A DNA stretch of 64,000 bases from positions 744,001-808,000 of the forward strand of contig OZ021723.1 in NCBI GenBank assembly GCA_963978545.1, written 5' to 3'. Numbering within the stretch: position 1 is the stretch's first letter; each line of letters opens with the position of its first letter. Positions 11,751 to 22,541 of the stretch are shown here, one piece after another. Origin of the DNA: Linyphia triangularis. Taxonomy: Eukaryota; Arthropoda; Arachnida; Araneae; Linyphiidae. The notes beneath the pieces were generated by a model. The model saw only the letters and a list, made by a program, of their open reading frames with translations. It had not been told where the DNA came from and did no database searches. The position numbers and the translations under genes are program-made.

Positions 11751-12107
11751 GCTTTAATCTATCATGATAAAAAGCGTTAGAAATTTTCTAAATGCATTGC
11801 AATTCTTTATATATTTCAATTAATTGCGATGACAATATCACGGGTCGTGTTTCGGCTCATTGCGAGATGAATAAACACACAGGAATCATTTCCCCCATTT
11901 TTCCCTACCTGATTCCCTATTGCAGCGCGACAGTTTCTTCCACACACGAGGGTTTCATTTGGAATGAATCTTTTGGAAGTTCAGCCATTTAGAATTCCAA
12001 AAAATTGTTCCACTCCAATGATTTCGCGTCGGGTTTCACACACACGGTGCGGTTTTGGTGGAATAGCGGGCCAATTGTCCTGATGGATCGATCGTGTATG
12101 GCCAGCT

Positions 12108-12429
12108 TGAGGCATTACCACAGCGATTTTGAACAAAATCGTTAAAGGCGTTTTTTTTTAGCAATCATTGAAACACATGATTTTTTTAATGGCAGAAATC
12201 TTATGTGCATGCGCGATTTTGACGAAGACCTTAATGGTCGGTCCTTGTGCCATCACCAACCCTCACACCAAATTTGAACATCGTAGGTAAATTTGTTCGG
12301 GAGTTACGCAGATCACGTACACAATTTTTTTTTTAAGATCGGGATGTTGCAAAACGTGGAGAAATGCAAAAAAAAAAAAAAAAAAAATTGACTGAATACT
12401 TGTTTTTCATTACCCTATGTTTTATATAT
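12108..12429 (-). repeat. Foldback-family unit, second part
   Basis: Continues the unit interrupted after 8206. It runs from 'gaggcattaccacagcg' to the outer border 'cattaccctatgtttta', matching 35,399-35,704 by eye. A long A run (about 12,367-12,387) lies inside. Non-coding. Confidence 0.65.
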
Positions 12430-12437
12430 GGGCAATT

Positions 12438-12652
12438 CAGGGATGAGTTTGGTAAAAAATCAAAAAGCTGAAAACAAAACTCCAAACGTTTTATGCGTAA
12501 AACACATTTTAAGATATACTTTAAAAAAATTGTGGTTTTCCATGTGCGTTTATAACACTGCACCTTCTCTGTCTGTCCGTAAGAAAAATGGTTCAAAATA
12601 GAGGCACCTAGATGTATGGACACACTTTGTGCTGTCATCAGACATGGTATAG

Positions 12653-12689
<37 letters not shown>

Positions 12690-14248
12690 ACCTTTAAAAG
12701 CAATGGAATCCGGCAAAAACTTCAAATTTTCAACAAGTCAAACAACTTTAAGCAATTATACCATATTGACAAACAGGCCAAATATAATTAAACCTAGTTT
12801 TCTAAATTTTTAAGCTACATTTTAAGTACTAAAATCTTTACATTTAAATTTTTATTCCTACCGTTCAGCTTGTTCAATAAAATAAAAAGCAACAAACAAT
12901 TTTACATACAATTGCAGTTAAAATAACAACTTTAAACACAGCTTCTTTAGAATTTTTTTAATTGGGACTAATTTTCAGAATATTTTTATACAAAATGATA
13001 TAAAAATTTTAGTATAGATTCACATGAAACGGCAAAATCGATCCTTAAACAGGCACTAATCACGGATATAGCGGCTATAAGTCTAGGTGAATGGCTACAA
13101 AACGGTGTTGAAAATCTCGGTAATAGTCGGTATTGTATCAGAGTAAACCTCGGCGAAAATGACCAACATTCTAACGAAAGCAATAGCGTTTGCAATACAG
13201 GCGAAAATCTAAATATCAGTCGAAATGAAAATCGCAACAACGTGCGTATCGGCGATAGCGAACACGATATCTGCACAAATTTCGGTAATATCGACATTTT
13301 CTTTGTAATACTAGAGCAAATTTCGGTAATATCGGATGTTATCAAAGTACGGCATTCCACGAAAAAACAACTCTCACGCCAACTGAAATATCAAAGTTAG
13401 AACCTAATAACCCAACTCTCAACAATAACGCTATTGTATGGGCGTAACACTCGACGAAAATTCGTCACAAAATCTCGGCGATAGCGCAATTCCTCACGGT
13501 AATATCAACTTTCTTTCGGTAACATCGAAGCAAATCTCAGATTTTACAACAGAGTAGCACACTCAACGAAAATGCCCATCCCATAAACGTAATCAGCGTT
13601 AGCGCCGAAGATATCGGAACAATTCTCAGCAATAACACTGTTATATCAGCTTAATACTCCGGGAAAATGGTCACCACAGCAACCTAAATCACAGCAATAA
13701 CGCACGTCCTAGCCACACAAATCTCGGCAGTGGCGGACATTACATCAGCGTAACGCTTAACGAAAACAAGCAACACATATTATCGTAAATAAACGATAGT
13801 TCCGTGGATGTCAGACTTGGAAGCAAGCGCATTATTAGTATACGTTAATCGCGTGAAATCGTAAAAAGGAATTTACATTTTGAGCAGAGAAAAAAATGAC
13901 ACAAAAGGTTCAAATTTCGGCGCAGTTGGAAGTATACAAAATGCGAGTTTGAGAGCCAATCTGACTAAAAAAATGCATTTCAGTGCATTTTTGTACTTGG
14001 AGCAGGAATAAGGCAGGAATGTGATGCGACCCCTGAGCGATAGGTTTCCCGATCTTTCGGAAGTGAAGCTGCTTCGCGGTTCAGACTTAGAAAAAAAGTT
14101 AGTTTTCCGTGGGATAGAAAAAGCGGGAAAACGCGGATTTTTTTCAGGAATTAGAAAAGCGGAATTTTCTTTGAAAAAGCGGAATTCTTTTTTTTCTAAA
14201 AAATTAAAAAAGCGGAATCCCGCCACTTGGCGGAAGAAACTCATCCCT
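12438..14248. mobile_element. hAT-type element with CAGGGATGAGTTT ends
   Basis: The left end is CAGGGATGAGTTT; the right end reverse-complements to CAGGGATGAGTTTCTTC. GGCAATT sits outside both ends (8 bp with the first base differing: GGGCAATT and TGGCAATT). It landed in the outer border of the foldback unit ending at 12,429. No transposase is visible. It holds an A tract at about 12,657-12,688, the decayed tandem array at 13,000-13,790, and a GC-richer right part with repeated 'aaaagcggaat' words (14,110-14,225). Open frames in that right part are repeat artefacts. Confidence 0.6.
13000..13790. repeat. Decayed tandem array with a 'tcggcgatagcg' theme
   Basis: Phrases such as 'aatctcggcgatagcg', 'tatcagcgtaac', 'ctcgacgaaaat' and 'ttcggtaatatcg' recur in loose order about every 50-60 bp. 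Individual copies differ by many changes, so this reads as an old minisatellite. It is richer in CG dinucleotides than its surroundings. One minus-strand frame (12,986-13,360) is open through part of it but looks like repeat translation. Confidence 0.5.
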
Positions 14249-14257
14249 GGCAATTGA

Positions 14258-14400
14258 AAGTAAAAAAGCATATGAAGACTAAAATATCATTGTGTGACGG
14301 CATACGATTATTTATCATGAAGGTGCCCTCTTCACCTTTTGTCCACCACCCCCTCAAGGCACCAGGTAAGGGCCTAATTTAGCATGGAAGGAGATTCTAT
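14258..14400. other. Unassigned spacer
   Basis: No feature recognised between the hAT element and the next repeat. Confidence 0.4.
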
Positions 14401-14712
14401 ACTAGCAGTAGTTTCCATGGCAACAGTGCAGCTTACTTGGAACTTTCACTCTGTGGCTGTACCTCGCTCTACGAGCGTCAAAATTTAGTTGATTTAAGCA
14501 GGTTTTTTCCTCTTAATTGTGCATTACACAACAGGTTTGCTACTTATCGGAGATTATTTTACTTACCGCAGAAATTCCAGTTTCATTGCGATTCTAATCT
14601 ACATTTAAGAAAATTAATAAAATAAATAATCAAAGTTAACTAGCAATTAGTATATTTTAATTTTAAACTAATAATTTAGATGCAGCCTGGCTGTACCACA
14701 CGAGCTGCCATT
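14401..14712 (+). repeat. Repeat related to 4715-4990
   Basis: Shares 'ttccatggcaac', a 'cttaccg(c/t)ar' block and 'tttagatgcagcctggct' in the same order as the right part of the hAT element ending at 4997. It ends 'gagctgccattg', like that element's right terminus (gagccaccactg). It is probably a 5'-truncated or decayed copy of the same family; no left end was found. Confidence 0.5.
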
Positions 14713-15190
14713 GTAAACTACTCCACCCAAAGGGACACATTAAACCATTTCATATAATTTAAAAAAATTAGTTTTCCCTATATTCATAATGTAATAATGA
14801 ATTATATCTATAGTATTTATTTACTGATACAATAAAGTTTCTTTTAGAACATAAAATTGTTCATATTTTACATTAAATTTAAATGCACATGCAATAATAC
14901 CTAAAACTTGGGCAACGTATCTCACTCTTCCCTAACATTGAAGAAAATTTGCTCATTAGAAATTCCCTAACATTGAAAAAAATTTGCTCATTAGAAAAAT
15001 CTAATATAAATCTTAAATTTTGCATTTTCTATAATAATAGAAGTTTGTCTTTCTGGCTATAGAAATGAACTTCCAATATTCGTAGACCTAACCTCTAATT
15101 TTGCTTCTGACAATTGGAATGATAAAATTTTAAGTAATTGTTTGAATTAGTTTTTAAAGTTGAAAAGAAACTCTCAGGATCCCATTAGCA
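14713..15190. other. AT-rich spacer with a 37-bp duplication
   Basis: Mostly unassigned. At about 14,931-14,998 a unit starting TTCCCTAACATTGAA and ending GCTCATTAGAAA occurs twice in tandem. No coding evidence. Confidence 0.5.
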
Positions 15191-15196
15191 GAGTGG

Positions 15197-17640
15197 CTAG
15201 AGTAATGTACAGAGTAAGTGGGTAGAGAACGACAGTGTAATGGAAAATGTGCTGTATGCCCCAGATGTTTCGAGAAATTTATTTTCTGTCAGCCAAGCAC
15301 TAGACCATGAGTCAAAGTTCAACACATTGAATGATAAATGTGAATTTGTAAAGCCAAAAGGTGTTATTGCTGTGTGAATACGTAAAGTTATTTTGCCTGA
15401 AGTAAACAAACATTGTCACAGTGTCTCCTTATGAAGCTCTTTTGAATGAATTGAACTCTCTTCAACTATGGCACGAGAGACTAGGACATTTGAATAAGCA
15501 GCATGTGAAAAAGTTTCTTCATTCTCAAGGTATATAAGTATCTAATGATAATGATATTTGTGAAGCATGCATATTACATAGGTTATTATTTAAAAATCGT
15601 CAACAAAGTGCAAAAGATGTTGGTGAGGTTATCAATACTGATGTCTGTGGACCTATGGAAGAAGAATCAATGGGTAGTTTTCATTATTACTTGTGTTTTA
15701 CTGATGATTATTCCAAATATAGAAAAGTGTATTTCCTTAGATATAAATCAGAAGTTACTAGTAAATTTGAAGAATTTTGTGTTTTCTTAAAAAATTAAAC
15801 ACACAAGCCGATCAAGGCAGTTCTCTGTGATGGTGGAATAGAGTATAACAACAAAGATTTCAAGGGTTTGCTACAGAAAATGGGTGCAGAATTTCGTTAC
15901 AGTACACCTTACACCCCCTAACAGAATGGAATAACATAACTCTGGTGGATTTAGCTCGATCATTCATGATTGCTAAAAATTTGCCAAAATCTTTAAGGCT
16001 GAAATTGTGAACGCTGTTGTGCATAGATTGAATCACTCTGGAACATCAGCAGTTGCAGGAAAGTCGCCTCATGAAGTTTTTTGTAACAAAATTCCAAGAC
16101 TTGATCAGTTCCGAATTATTGGCACAAAGTGTTCCGTTCATACTCCCAAGCAGAAAAAATGGGACCCAAAGGGTCAAAAAGGAATCTTAGTTGGATATTT
16201 AGATGATGTTGATGGTTATCATGTATGGTTCAAAGGCACACGAAAGATAGAATGTACAAGAGAAGTAGTATTTTCTCCTGAATCTGTATCAACGTCAGCT
16301 ATTGTTGCACTTGAGCCAGAGCAGCCCAACATAGATGATACTTCTACCCATGACTACACTGGAACTGAGTTTGACCCAGAGGAAACTTCTGATGATATGC
16401 AGTGCAATCAACCTATTGAGAAACAGAAATGAACTGAAAGCACCTGAACGCCTCATTGAATGCTGTATTGCAGAACAGTTAGAGCCAGAACATTATGATC
16501 AAGCACTTAAATCAGACACTGAAAACACTGAAGGGTATGATGACAACTCGGGTTGAATGTGTCAACTGAGCACAAGCCTTTACGGATTGAAACAGTCACC
16601 TAGATGTTGGAATAAACGGCTTAAAGAATTTCCAGAAAAGTATGTTTTGAAGGAGAGTGATGCTGACCCATGCCATGACAAACAACAGAAGTGATTACTA
16701 GCATTACATGTTGATGATGAACTTGTTGCCACAACACCACTGCTTAAGAATCATTTTCTTGAAGAATTGTGGCATGAATTCAAAGTAATTTATAAGGATG
16801 CTGAATATTATCTGGATGTGGAGATTAAAAAATTGAAAAGTGTTGATATTACTATCAGTCAATAAAATTATGCTGATAAAGTTTTGGTAAGGTTCAATAT
16901 GAAAGATGTTAATCCTGTTTCTACTCCTATAGAAAAGGGAAATCTCTTAGGGAAAGATACTGCAGGAATTGACCCTGAAAAGAGTCCTTACAGACAAGCT
17001 GTTGGTAGTCTGATGTACATGGCTATTGCTACTCGTTCAGATATTGCCTTTGCTGTGTCATAGTGTTCAAAATTCTTGGATAAAGCTGAACACAAACATT
17101 GGTCAATGGTAAAAAGTGTGCTAAAATACATCAAAGAAACACTTAATTTTGCATTAGTATTCAAGTCTGGTTTTCAACCTGATGTGTTGAAGGCATACAG
17201 TGATGCAGATTATGCCAGTGATATAACAACCAGAAAGTCAGTTTCTGGTATTGTATTTAAATACAGTGGAAAAGCCATTGGTTGGGCAAGTCGTCGACAA
17301 CAGTGTGTGTCTTTAAGTACCACAGAAGCTGAATATGTAGCAGCAAGTGAGGTAGCTAAAGAAATAGTTTTGATGACATGCCTTTTTGATGACATTGCTC
17401 CACTAACATCAGTTCCCATTCTCCAAGTTGATAATGCAAGAGCTGTTTGCTTGGCTGGAAACCCGGAATTCCAACAACAAACCAAACATATTCACATAGG
17501 TACCATTTTGTGAGAGAAAAGTATTTGAATGGTGAAATTCGAGTCCAACACATTGATGGGGACCATCAACTTGCAGATATACTGACTAAAGCATTACCCA
17601 AGAAACGCTTTGAGAAGTAAGAATTATTATTGGTATGGTA
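15197..17640 (+). pseudogene. Decayed Copia pol polyprotein
   Basis: Domains in order, broken by stops and shifts: a protease tail (VLYAPDVSRNLFSV, about 15,245); a pre-integrase segment (LWHERLGHLNKQH, about 15,470); integrase with INTDVCGPM and CDGGIEYNN (about 15,630-15,850), whose catalytic Glu region is broken by a stop; the integrase C-terminal part (16,007-16,432); and a reverse transcriptase stump resuming at SLYGLKQSPRCWN (about 16,570) with HVDD in place of YVDD. RNase H follows (17,076-17,513) with SDADYASD, STTEAEYVA and QVDNARAVC. The RT blocks before SLYGLKQ are missing, so a deletion lies near 16,500-16,560. The order is diagnostic for Copia/Ty1. It is non-functional. Confidence 0.9.
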
Positions 17641-17656
17641 CTAATGACAATTGCAA

Positions 17657-17669
17657 GTTTAAGGGGAAG
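17657..17669 (+). promoter_or_regulatory. Polypurine tract of the Copia element
   Basis: The purine-rich word AAGGGGAAG sits immediately before TGTTGATATAG, just past the end of RNase H. This is where the plus-strand primer of an LTR element belongs. Confidence 0.55.
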
Positions 17670-17846
17670 TGTTGATATAGTGAACTTTTCTTTTTTGTAA
17701 GTGGCATCATGTTGATGCTGTTAAGTTTTATTTCTGAACTGTAGTTTGTAGTTGGTCTATTTTTCTTTTGAATTAAACAGTAAGTTTAAATTAAAATAAG
17801 TTCTAAATATTATTCAATATATTGTGTTTGTGTTAACTTAACTACA
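17670..17846 (+). mobile_element. Probable Copia 3' LTR
   Basis: Starts TGTTGATATAGTG right after the polypurine tract. A plausible end is TTAACTACA. No 5' partner exists in the window, so the right border is a guess. AT-rich and non-coding. Confidence 0.45.
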
Positions 17847-17849
17847 AAT

Positions 17850-18483
17850 TAAAATGTGTAGCATAAGCAATTTAAATAACATATGCATGGAATTTTATTT
17901 ATAACTTGGGAAGCTTTTTTTTTCTATGTCTAACAAAAATCCTTCCACACTTGAAGTCAAAAGAAGTGAAGTAAGTCTAAACCTGTAGAAGGGGAAAATA
18001 ATAAAATCAAATTTGGGATAGTTAGAAAAATTTTAGAAAAAAAAAACTGCAATCAAAACCAAAAAAATCAAGTACTTTAATGACCCTCATATAAGGACAC
18101 ACGAAAAATATTTCTTAAGAACTTTTAAGGACCGTGTGAACCCTGTACTTGATAATGGAAGTAAATGGCAGCCGGAACCTTATTAACAAACAAACTCACA
18201 TTATCATCAATTCCAAATTGTAAAACTAAACTCTCGACTACTAAGGGCTTGGGGATTTTTTATTTGTGTAATAAAAGAAGAAAGGGTGGGGGAGGGTAGT
18301 TATAATGGGGTAGGAGATCAAATAATTGTTACTTGAATGGGTGCTAGATTTTACATTTTTGGACAATCTTATAGTCAAATCATTTGAGATTCAAATAACA
18401 AATGCAAATAATAAAAAAAAGTATCAATAGGATTGCAAAAATAGTAATAATAAATTACCTTTTGAAAGAATAAAATAATTAAA
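17850..18483. other. Spacer with a stray hAT-like end
   Basis: At about 18,070-18,145, 'ttaaggaccgtgtgaaccctg' resembles the right end of the element at 23-412, but no matching left end was found. The rest is AT-rich, with a G-rich patch near 18,280-18,320. No gene seen. Confidence 0.35.
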
Positions 18484-19240
18484 ATGTTAGTTACAAATCT
18501 GGATGTGCTTTGTGAGAAGTTTTTTTCCCCCATTAGGAAGTCGTCTGCAGAAGTTCTGAGAGAACCTTTAGTTAAGGACAATAGGCAAATGAAAAGAAAT
18601 CATGAAGTAATAAACATGCCCATAAATGAACAAACCTCAGATAAAAAAAAGAAGAAATTAAGAACAAACTTAATTCAAAGAAATTAAAAATCGGAATAAA
18701 AAGAGCAAGAAAAATAGGAAAGGGAGCATGATACTTGAAACGAATAAGGAAGAAGAATTGTAAGTATTAATAGAAGAATTTGGCAAAAGTGAAGATTTAG
18801 TAAGAAATTATAAGGTGAAAAAACCCCAAAAGAGGAATCCACAAGTAATTCTTTATGATGTTGAAAGTGGATATGAAGCTGAAGAATTGATCAAGACTAT
18901 AAAAGAGCAGAATGAAGAATTAAGTGAAATGGAACTGTTTGTTATAAGAACCAAATTGAAGAGTAGCAAAGGCGAGAAATAGATTTTCGAGGTCGAGCCT
19001 AAGACCTTTAAGCAAATGGAAAGAATAGATAAGATAAATCTGAAGTGGGTTAGAGTCAGCTTCAGAGAATATGTCAAACCGTCAATCTGCAATAATTGCT
19101 TCAGATATGGTCATGTAAGCAAATATTGCACTAGAGATCAAAGCTGTGGTAACTGTGGATTGTAGCATGGGGGGGGGGGGGACTAAAGATTGCAAAAATG
19201 ATACTAACTGTAGAAATTGTGACGAAAATAACAAAAAGTA
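18484..19240 (+). pseudogene. LINE ORF1 (gag-like) remnant
   Basis: A lysine-rich N-terminal stretch is followed after breaks by a nucleic-acid-binding segment. CNNCFRYGHVSKYC (about 19,088) is a CX2CX4HX4C zinc knuckle, then CGNCG and CRNC continue the cluster. A G run (about 19,168-19,181) and stops interrupt it. This arrangement is typical of ORF1 in R1/Jockey-type LINEs. It lies directly upstream of an endonuclease frame on the same strand. Confidence 0.75.
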
Positions 19241-19325
19241 AGGCACTAAATAAGTTACTAAACATGATATGAAAATTAAAATTGTAATACGTACAAAAGG
19301 GAAATTAAATTTATAAAGAGTAAAA

Positions 19326-20000
19326 TTGATTATGGTCCATAGTACTGGAAAATACATTTTGTTAAAAGGCATACAATCAAACTTAAATCATGCAAGAACA
19401 GCCAGCAGGTCTATAGAGCAGGAAATGATCCATAATAATATAGATTTTGCACTTTTAAAGGAACCCTACATTTATGGAAAAAAGTTTCAGGATTGGGAGG
19501 GAAAATGAGTGGTTGGTGTTGAAGAAGCAAGGACTGGAATAATTGTAAACAATAAAAACCTGATTATATGTATACTATACCAGGAAAGAGATATAATTGA
19601 AAAAAAGTTGGAAAATGAGGAAGATGTACTTGTAATCATAGGAATATATTGTTCCCCATCGGAGAACATTATAGAAAACTTGAATAAATTGGACACTTTA
19701 ATAAATATAAAGCCAATAAAACAATTATACTGGGTGACATTAATGCAAAGTCAATTATCTGGAGTCACAAACCGACTGATGGAAGAAGGGAAGAAGTTGT
19801 AGAATTGGTGATTAGAAGAGATCTAGAGATAGCGAATGATCCTGACAGTTTGCCCACCTATGATAGTACAAAGGGACAGAGTTGGGTAGACCTGATGTAA
19901 CTAACAATAATGATGATGAAGAAGTGGTAAACTGGAAGATAAGTGATACATTCACTGCAAGTGACCACAACTATATAGAATTCGAAATTCGACTCCAAAA
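19326..20000 (+). pseudogene. LINE ORF2 endonuclease remnant
   Basis: The frame opens with 'QSNLNHARTAS' then 'DFALLKEPYIYG' (the catalytic Glu block), 'GDINAKSIIWSH' (about 19,735) and, after a one-base shift, 'SDHNYIEFEI' (about 19,960). These are the conserved blocks of an apurinic-type endonuclease at the start of ORF2 in R1/Jockey LINEs. Stops at 19,506 and shifts near 19,700 and 19,900 inactivate it. It ends abruptly near 20,000 where minus-strand Gypsy sequence begins. The reverse transcriptase is missing altogether. Confidence 0.8.
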
Positions 20001-21880
20001 CGTAGTGAGTATTCCAGGTTTTCCCGGTTCTCCCTGAGGCGTACGAACCCTGATTATGCGATATCGAAAACTTTTATCTTCAGCTACGTATCCAGGAAGT
20101 AATAGTTCTGTTCTTGCGGGTAATGCGATATCACTTAGAGCTATTATTTGATGGACGGATTTAACTTCACTAGTTTTGATTCCAAATAACACTATGTCTT
20201 TAGAAACTGAATGCAGCTCATTGTTTTTAAAGTCCAAGGAAAAATTATATTTCCTTAAAAAGTCCAGTCCGAGTATACAAGTGTCCATAATGTCTGCCAC
20301 ATATGCCGTGTGATGATAAGTAGCACTCCCAAACGTGATGTTGATATTCAGTTTTCCATGGATGTTGATTTTATCACCGGATACAGTTTGGAGGGTAACT
20401 CAGGGCGGTGTGCAGATGAGTCTTCCATCCAGTTGTTGAGCCAAGCCTTTCCGGATAATGGTCACATTGGTTCCAGTATCGATGATCATATTGCAAGGAA
20501 CTCCATTCACGTGTCCCGTGATGAAGATTCCATTACTGACGCCACTCATTGCAGAAATTTGTAGAGCTCTAAGATGGGGCTTCCCAACAACTGACAACCT
20601 CCGCCTCGCGAGATGGCCAGAATTTAGTTTCCCTGCTCCCTTCTAGGAGCGGTCTTAGCGGGTTCGGCAGTTTCTCCGTATGAGGCCCTTGTCTCCACAG
20701 TTCCAGCACTTCAGGCTCTATTTCCTTTCTGGAGTATTTCATCTCAAGTTATCGATTTGTCTTTCCAATTCCTCAATACGAGCAGCAAATGGGTGTTCTA
20801 TCTCCTGAACAGTAGCAGCCCTGATAGGATGGCGTTCTCTACGGGTTGCTTGCTGGTCTGTACTTCATGGCATACACTAAAGCACTTTTTAAATCCTTGA
20901 CGTCTGCCATTCGTAGGGCCTTCTGTATCTCTACTTCCCTCTGCCATCGACGAAGTACTGAAGAGACAGGATATCTCTCGTTTCAGCAGGGCAGTCACAA
21001 AAGGCGAGATGGGACAGCCCCTCAACATCCGTGGCGAGCTCCTGGAGTGTTTCGGTAGCTTTCTGTTGGTGAGATTTTAACTGCAGCCTGCTGTAGTCTT
21101 TCACACATTTTTCACCAAACCTCAGTTCTAATGCACTTGAGAGTGCGTTGAAGTCCAAACGTTGCTATTCGGAAAGTGTTTGTAGTATATCATTATCTGC
21201 AGCTTCAGCTCGCAGAGATGCAGCTAACTGGCAGGCTTTTGTCACAGAGTCCCATCCGTTGACGACAATTATGAATTAGGTCTTATACACTTGCCAGGAA
21301 GATTTTCCATAGTAGGTCGAGAGCGTAATTGATGGTTGGGAGGTAATTGGTATACATTTCAAATCTTCCGAAACGGTTCTGCTCGCAGTCTTTTCTCTAA
21401 CATTTGGTCTATCTTTTCTTCTATCTCATCCAAATTTTCTTTTAGATTCTTCTTTTCCAGAATATCTATCTTCTTCCCCAAATCATTAAACTTGAATTCG
21501 AATATCCCTTTTAAACTATCACACTTCTTTCCGACATTCTCGAATTTGTCTTCTATTTGCTTCACGCTTTCTTCCATAGTTGCTAAAAGATGACTCTTTA
21601 ATTCCTCCTGCCCGGCAGAGATCACAGCAATATTCTTATGCATTTCCTCTTGGCCAGAGAAAATCTCTTTCATCTCCTCTTGGCCAGGGAAAATCTTTTT
21701 CATCTCCTCTTGGCCAGGGAAAATCTTTTTCATCTCTTCTTGGCCAGAGAAAATCTCTTTCTTCATCTCGTCTTGGCCTTTCTTCATTTCTTGCATGAAA
21801 GCAAAAAGCTGCTGAAATTTTTCATCTTGTTCCGCCATTGCTCTGGTTATCGGCATTCAAACCCCACTTCTGACACCAGT
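20000..21880 (-). pseudogene. Gypsy gag and protease, 3' part deleted
   Basis: Read on the minus strand from the LTR at 21,881. A primer-site-like TGGTGTCAGAAGTGG (about 21,865-21,879) comes first, then a gag start MPITRAMAEQDEK (21,856). A coiled-coil with a repeated GQEEMK motif follows, then a gag core in another frame (LELRFGEKCVKDYSR, DCPAETRD, QYFVDG; 20,931-21,158). Next is a zinc knuckle CWNCGDKGLIRRNC in which His is replaced by Leu (about 20,700), then an aspartic protease with DTGTN (about 20,490) and ILGLDFL (about 20,270). RT, RNase H, integrase and the 3' LTR are gone. The element lies inside a plus-strand LINE. Confidence 0.85.
21635..21770 (-). repeat. In-frame 30-bp repeats in gag
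   Basis: Five or so copies of a 30-bp unit encode versions of GQEEMKKIFP in the gag coiled-coil. The two central DNA copies are identical or nearly so. Copy number in such repeats can change by slippage without shifting the frame. Confidence 0.8.
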
Positions 21881-22470
21881 TGTGCGTGGATGGGTTCGAA
21901 AGATTTGAAGCCAAAGCAGATCAAAATTGCAGAAAATTTATTCCGATATAACTCCAGAACTTCTCGTTCTAGTAGACTCAATACAGCTCTCTACACAACA
22001 ATAGAGCACAAAACAGCAGTTAAAAACTTGACAACACAACTGCTAAAAATCGCTGCAAAAGACAATGCAATACAGTTCGCTACTACTCTGAATACTCACT
22101 GGGAGACAGCTAACTCAGTAATTCCACTAACTCAACTCATGGCCGTGCTTATATAGGAAAGTCAATCCTTCGTGAATCCTCTAGAGATAGAAATTTGGAG
22201 GACTTTCCAGATCGTAGTCGAAAAGCCCCATACATGTACATGGGGACCGAAAATGTCGCCAAGTTTGGCGATTTCTCAACAAATTTGGTGAGATTGCCAT
22301 TACCATAATGTTAAATGGCCTGCTCCTTGTAAAACTCGTTTTCAAGCATTAGCAGACACATTGCAGGAAAGCGAAGACAAACGAACTCATGCACTGCCTT
22401 ATGTGAAATGTACATAAATTTTCCTATTTCCATAATCAATACTATGAAATATTTACAGAAATTCGTAACA
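21881..22470 (-). mobile_element. 5' LTR of the truncated Gypsy (copy 3)
   Basis: Reverse complement starts TGTTACGAATTTCTG and ends CCACGCACA next to the primer site, so orientation is minus and this is the 5' LTR. It matches the solo LTRs at 3777 and 5613. The minus-strand TATATAAG is at about 22,150. At 590 bp it is the shortest of the three because the TGGCGA-rich block is reduced. Confidence 0.85.
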
Positions 22471-22541
22471 GTATAAATGAAGAAGCTGATATTCTGGCAA
22501 AAGAAGGAACTATGAAATCGGAAGTGGACGGTCACTTCAAG
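22471..22541 (+). pseudogene. LINE RNase H fragment
   Basis: The plus-strand reading gives NEEADILAKEGT followed by VDGHFK, the conserved end of the RNase H domain in R1/Jockey-type ORF2. It lies on the far side of the Gypsy remnant from the endonuclease, in the same orientation, so both belong to one LINE copy. It is cut off by a hAT insert at 22,542. Confidence 0.65.

Larger units (their letters stand above)
8210..12107. mobile_element. TAA-type TIR element, long version (PIF/Harbinger-like)
   Basis: The left end is AGCCGGGCACATACGATCG; the right end reverse-complements to AGCTGGCCATACACGATC. TAA precedes the left end; at the right only a degraded TGA follows. It splits a foldback-family unit. 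Its right arm (10,911-12,107) and left end (8210-8302) are both represented in the 1,057-bp element at 6507-7563. The middle 8299-10,911 is bounded by its own inverted ends. No transposase is recognisable, so it was moved in trans or has decayed. Confidence 0.55.

Noticed and set aside
13873..14271. Overlapping open frames on both strands, lysine- and phenylalanine-rich
   Set aside because: They follow from repeated 'aaaagcggaat' words at the hAT terminus.
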